From Nocardioides ferulae (GTDB lineage Bacteria; Actinomycetota; Actinomycetes; Propionibacteriales; Nocardioidaceae): a stretch of 64,000 nucleotides of DNA. The stretch is from positions 62,001 through 126,000 of the forward strand of contig NZ_QZVR01000001.1 of assembly GCF_003660455.1 (NCBI RefSeq). Reading direction: 5' to 3'. This document shows, in pieces, positions 62,784-64,000 of the stretch (positions are counted from its first letter, which is position 1; the number at the start of each line of letters is the position of its first letter). The translations under genes and the position numbers were made by a program. The notes under the pieces were generated by a model. That model did not search any database. It was not told the DNA's origin and worked only from the letters and a program-made list of their open reading frames with translations.

Positions 62784-63361
62784 CGACGGGCTCGGGTGAG
62801 CTCGGCCCGGCCGACGAGCCCCGTGCGCTGGCCCACGCGGCCCTGAACCGTCTCGTCGTCGACGTCGCCGACTTCCCCGAGCCCGGCATCATGTTCAAGG
62901 ACATCACCCCGCTGCTCGCCGACCACGATGGCTTCACCGCGGTGATCGAGGCGCTCGCCGCCTCGGGCCGAGACGTCGACGGCAACGTCGTCGTCGACAA
63001 GGTGGTCGGCATGGAGGCCAGGGGCTTCATCCTCGCCGCCCCGGTGGCGCTGGCGCTGGGGGCCGGCTTCGTGCCGGTCCGCAAGGCCGGCAAGCTGCCT
63101 CGTGAGAGCCATGCGGTCTCCTATGCGCTCGAGTACGGCCAGGCGACCCTGGAGATGCATCGCGACGCGGTCGCACCGGGAGACCGGGTCCTGGTGGTCG
63201 ACGACGTGCTCGCCACCGGCGGCACCGTCCGCGCCACCCGCAAGCTGGTCGAGCTCGGTGGCGGTACGCCGGTCGGCGTCGCGGTCCTGATGGAGCTCTC
63301 CTTCCTGCCCGGACGCGACGGCATCGGCGACCTGCCGCTGACCAGCCTGATGACGGTCTGA
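62780..63361 (+). CDS. apt: adenine phosphoribosyltransferase
   Basis: A 193-residue salvage enzyme making AMP from adenine and PRPP. The PRPP loop is VLVVDDVLATGGT and the family block FPEPGIMFKDITPLL is intact, together with VVGMEARGFILAAPVALAL. The GTG start overlaps the secF stop (GTGA). It ends 38 bp before relA, the usual order in actinobacteria. Confidence 0.94.
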   Translation: MTTGSGELGPADEPRALAHAALNRLVVDVADFPEPGIMFKDITPLLADHDGFTAVIEALAASGRDVDGNVVVDKVVGMEARGFILAAPVALALGAGFVPVRKAGKLPRESHAVSYALEYGQATLEMHRDAVAPGDRVLVVDDVLATGGTVRATRKLVELGGGTPVGVAVLMELSFLPGRDGIGDLPLTSLMTV

Positions 63362-63387
63362 CTGCGTCCTCCCTCACCGCCGGCGCC

Positions 63388-63393
63388 TAGACT
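63388..63393 (+). promoter_or_regulatory. -10 element of relA
   Basis: TAGACT ends 6 nt before the GTG, so relA would be transcribed as a leaderless mRNA in addition to read-through from apt. Confidence 0.5.
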
Positions 63394-63399
63394 GAACAA

Positions 63400-64000
63400 G
63401 TGACCGAGGACCGCACGCCTGTGCCGGCCCCCGAGCGGGCGCCGGAGCGTCACCCGGCCGCGCCCCCACGCCCCAGCGGATCGGCGTCCTCCGGTCCCAC
63501 CCCCGCGCCGACGGCCGGGCGCAGCATGCGGGCCCGTCTCGCCCGGATGGGCAGCCGCAGCCAGCCCGGCAACCCGGTCCTCGAGCCGCTGTTCCGGGCG
63601 GTCCGCACCAACCATCCCAAGGCCGACCTGGCGCTGCTCGAGCGGGCCTACCTGACCGCCGAGAAGATGCACGGCACCCAGACCCGCAAGAGCGGCGACC
63701 CCTACATCACCCACCCGCTCGCGGTGACCACGATCCTCGCCGACATCGGCATGACCGAGCCCACGCTGGTCGCGGCGCTGCTGCACGACACGGTCGAGGA
63801 CACCCCCTACACGCTCGACCAGCTGCGCACCGACTTCGGCGACGAGGTGGCGCGCCTGGTCGACGGCGTGACCAAGCTCGACAAGGTCCAGTACGGCGAC
63901 TCCGCGCAGGCCGAGACCATCCGCAAGATGATCGTCGCGATGTCGCGAGACATCCGGGTGCTGGTGATCAAGCTCGCCGACCGCCTGCACAACATGCGCA
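63400..64000 (+). CDS. relA: bifunctional (p)ppGpp synthetase/hydrolase, 5' part
   Basis: The first 200 codons run off the window. After a Pro/Arg-rich N-terminus of ~55 residues comes the HD hydrolase domain: [31 protein letters not shown] (the HD pair) and [13 protein letters not shown]. This is the RelA/SpoT family that controls the stringent response. The synthetase, TGS and ACT domains are beyond the edge. The GTG at 63400 is supported by the -10 at 63388 and by the fit of the N-terminus. Confidence 0.92.
   Translation, partial: MTEDRTPVPAPERAPERHPAAPPRPSGSASSGPTPAPTAGRSMRARLARMGSRSQPGNPVLEPLFRAVRTNHPKADLALLERAYLTAEKMHGTQTRKSGDPYITHPLAVTTILADIGMTEPTLVAALLHDTVEDTPYTLDQLRTDFGDEVARLVDGVTKLDKVQYGDSAQAETIRKMIVAMSRDIRVLVIKLADRLHNMR

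Overview
This window comes from a very high-G+C actinobacterium, and everything fits a Nocardioides-like member of the Propionibacteriales. Codons end mainly in G or C, GTG starts are common, and marker genes include ClgR, a DUF3046 protein before recA, lhr next to nei, an SsgA-like protein, a PIP-synthase-type CDP-alcohol transferase and the yebC-ruvCAB-yajC-secDF-apt-relA series. It is ordinary chromosome: no rRNA, transposase, integrase, prophage or CRISPR array was seen. Many genes have a TAnnnT -10 element that ends 6-8 nt before the start codon, so leaderless mRNAs are probably frequent, and this was used to choose several starts.

Layout. 0-3.6 kb: a RodZ-like membrane HTH protein, rimO and pgsA. 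3.6-9.3 kb: two secreted enzymes, a 5'-nucleotidase and an ExeM-type nuclease, likely used to scavenge phosphate from nucleic acids. 9.4-15.9 kb: cinA and clgR facing an lhr-nei DNA-repair pair. 15.9-19.8 kb: a GAF/PP2C phosphatase and an ABC-2 exporter. 19.9-24.3 kb: a DinB-like protein, DUF3046, two tandem BLUF photoreceptor-type proteins, SOS-boxed recA, recX and a phosphoribosyltransferase. 24.4-26.4 kb: a secreted protein and a HipA-like kinase/DUF3037 pair. 26.4-30.1 kb: an assimilatory sulfate-reduction operon (sir, zinc ribbon, cysH, sirohydrochlorin chelatase) behind a short putative leader peptide. 30.3-39.6 kb: glyA, an AidB-like flavoprotein sharing a symmetric promoter with a YihY protein, a K+ channel, an SOS-boxed small protein, a STAS protein, an SDR and an NhaC-family antiporter. 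39.7-41.0 kb: four tRNAs around an SsgA-like gene.

41-64 kb follows the mycobacterial thrS-HIT-PIP synthase-pdxS/pdxT-yebC-ruvCAB-secDF-apt-relA order, with additions. These are a lipoprotein, an AlkZ/YcaQ-like protein, two facing arrays of related 32-bp repeats, a GNAT protein, an inositol-phosphatase-like protein, a four-gene xylose-type ABC transporter with its ROK regulator, and an acyltransferase between pdxS and pdxT. DNA repair is over-represented: lhr, nei, recA, recX, aidB, an AlkZ-like gene, ruvCAB and a small SOS-boxed gene, with three LexA-type boxes in all.

The most interesting leads are the two facing 32-bp arrays, the BLUF pair before recA in which one copy lost the photochemical glutamine, the cysteine-codon leader peptide of the sulfur operon, the SOS-boxed small gene, and the symmetric -10 shared by aidB and yihY. 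Product names rest on motif recognition by eye. No database search, alignment or folding program was run.
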